From positions 1 to 45,185 of the forward strand of contig NZ_JAUYUD010000037.1 of assembly GCF_030692605.1 (NCBI RefSeq): a stretch of DNA of 45,185 nucleotides, given 5' to 3'. Below are positions 44,096 through 45,185 of this stretch, piece by piece. The position numbers and the translations under genes are program-made. The stretch's first letter is position 1; the number at the start of each line of letters is the position of its first letter. The notes below the pieces were generated by a model that did no database searches, was not told the DNA's origin, and saw only the letters and a program-made list of their open reading frames with translations. Source of the DNA: Lutibacter sp. (lineage in GTDB: Bacteria > Bacteroidota > Bacteroidia > Flavobacteriales > Flavobacteriaceae).

Positions 44096-44934
44096 TAAGG
44101 TATCCATTTTTTTTCAAAATTTGGTTTTCGTTTTTCTAAAAAGGCATTTCGTCCTTCTTTCGCCTCTTCAGTCATATATGCCAATCGGGTAGCTTCTCCT
44201 GCAAAAACCTGTTGACCTACCATACCGTCATCGGTTAAATTCATTGCAAATTTTAACATTTTTATGGATGTAGGTGATTTTGCTAATATTTCCTGAGCCC
44301 AGTCGTAAGCTGTGTTTTCTAATTCTTCATGAGGAATCACAGCATTAACCATTCCCATTTCAAAGGCTTCTTGGGCAGTGTAATTTCTTCCTAAGAAAAA
44401 TATCTCTCTCGCCCTTTTTTGACCTACCATTTTTGCTAAATAGGCCGATCCATAGCCACCATCAAAACTGGTTACATCGGCATCAGTTTGTTTAAAAATC
44501 GCATGTTCTTTACTTGCCATGGTTAAATCGCAAACAACATGTAAACTGTGCCCACCTCCTACTGCCCAACCAGGAACAACCGCTATTACTGCTTTCGGCA
44601 TAAAACGAATTAAACGCTGCACTTCTAAAATATTTAATCTGTGATATCCATCTTCGCCCACATAACCTTGATGCCCTCGTGCTTTTTGATCGCCTCCACT
44701 GCAAAATGAATATACCCCGTCTTTAGTTGAAGGACCTTCTGCCGATAATAAAACCACTCCAATTGAGGTGTCTTCGCCAGCATCATAAAATGCTTCATAC
44801 AATTCTTTAGTAGTTTTTGGTCTAAAAGCATTTCTAACGTCGGGTCTGTTAAAAGCAATTCGTGCTACCCCTTCACATTTTTTATAAGTAATATCTTCAA
44901 ATTCTTTAACTGTTTTCCAATTAATTTCTTTCAT
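44095..44934 (-). CDS. menB: 1,4-dihydroxy-2-naphthoyl-CoA synthase
   Basis: Ring-closing step of menaquinone synthesis, from succinylbenzoyl-CoA. The 279-residue crotonase-fold protein has the oxyanion-hole glycines in FCSGGDQKARG and GWAVGGGHSL, and the MenB signature SFDGGYGSAYLAKMVGQKRAREIFFLG. The active-site region reads QTDADV, carrying the aspartate found in the bicarbonate-independent type (as in Mycobacterium), instead of the glycine of the bicarbonate-dependent E. coli type. Other men genes are not in the window. Confidence 0.96.
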   Translation of the reverse strand: MKEINWKTVKEFEDITYKKCEGVARIAFNRPDVRNAFRPKTTKELYEAFYDAGEDTSIGVVLLSAEGPSTKDGVYSFCSGGDQKARGHQGYVGEDGYHRLNILEVQRLIRFMPKAVIAVVPGWAVGGGHSLHVVCDLTMASKEHAIFKQTDADVTSFDGGYGSAYLAKMVGQKRAREIFFLGRNYTAQEAFEMGMVNAVIPHEELENTAYDWAQEILAKSPTSIKMLKFAMNLTDDGMVGQQVFAGEATRLAYMTEEAKEGRNAFLEKRKPNFEKKWIP

Positions 44935-45054
44935 GTTTTTTGCTATTAAAAGGGTAAAAATAACTCATTTTAAGGTTTTATAAAACTAAACTTTAAATTA
45001 AAAAATTGTTATTTAAATAACATAAAAAAACTAGGATTACAAAATAAGTAATGG

Positions 45055-45185
45055 TTAAAATTTAATGTCGTATTTAATGTCAAAATTATTCAGCACTAAA
45101 TTTAATTGTTCTTTGAGGTTTTTAAAGCATTTATAAGCATCGAAATCTAGCCATTGATATTTTATTCTTCGCCACAGTATTTCTA
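45055..45185 (-). CDS. IS630-family-like transposase, C-terminal end (partial)
   Basis: A minus-strand frame enters from the right edge and ends with TAA at 45055-45057. Its last 42 codons include EILWRRIKYQWLDFDAYKCF and then KNLKEQLNLVLNNF. The EILWR.IKY.WL pattern is the third catalytic motif (Glu) and following helix of IS630/Tc1-like DDE transposases. The start, the first two aspartates and the far end of the element are outside the window. No clear inverted repeat could be fixed between 44935 and 45054. Confidence 0.65.
   Translation of the reverse strand, partial: EILWRRIKYQWLDFDAYKCFKNLKEQLNLVLNNFDIKYDIKF

Noticed and set aside
1-45185. CRISPR arrays, tRNA or rRNA genes, riboswitches, prophage, toxin-antitoxin or defence genes
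   Set aside because: I looked for regularly spaced repeats, cloverleaf sequences with the TTC-box core, Cas, restriction, toxin and phage proteins and saw none that stands up.

Overview
The window is AT-rich, chromosomal-looking DNA from a member of the Bacteroidota, most likely a marine-type Flavobacteriaceae. The basis is the very low GC, promoters of the Bacteroidota kind (TTTG, about 20 bases, TAnnTTTG), little sign of Shine-Dalgarno sites, outer-membrane receptors with an N-terminal carboxypeptidase-regulatory-like domain, a 1111-residue SecA, and the rpmB-rpmG-DUF4295-ftsY-rimO cluster. The species cannot be fixed from the sequence alone.

Layout. 1-116: 3' end of an IS3-family element running off the left edge. 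130-5128: a coiled-coil protein of unknown function, then a MacAB-like export operon on the minus strand (ATPase, two permeases, membrane-fusion protein). 5227-9556: a DCC-family protein and two tandem, nearly identical dicarboxylate/amino-acid symporters; the second is split by a complete 1041-bp IS982-family element. 9665-11632: small outer-membrane and inner-membrane proteins and a DUF937 protein. 11669-15807 (minus): zinc metalloprotease, threonine aldolase and exported MsrA. 15993-17720: prfB and a HAD phosphatase. 17852-23264: two TonB-dependent-receptor-type barrels with an ArsC-like protein between them. 23317-29867: a 55-residue membrane protein, fumC, ackA/pta, hutI. 29877-33085: a Wzc/Wza capsule-export pair without glycosyltransferases. 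33174-34892: methyltransferase, PduO-type adenosyltransferase, DUF2795 protein. 35066-42808: secA and the ribosomal protein/SRP receptor/RimO cluster with cinA. 42975-44934: unknown protein, FAH-family hydrolase, menB. 45055-45185: C-terminus of an IS630-like transposase running off the right edge.

Functionally this is mostly housekeeping: protein synthesis and secretion (prfB, rpmB, rpmG, rimO, ftsY, secA), central carbon metabolism (fumC, pta-ackA), menaquinone synthesis (menB) and envelope transport. Three mobile elements break the pattern, two of them at the window edges, so the window may be a contig that ends in repeats. I found no CRISPR array, defence island, prophage, secondary-metabolite cluster, rRNA or tRNA. 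The most interesting signals are in the IS982 insertion: an exactly reconstructable target and a predicted hairpin over the transposase start codon that only read-through RNA could form. No stretch longer than 300 bases lacks a gene or element.
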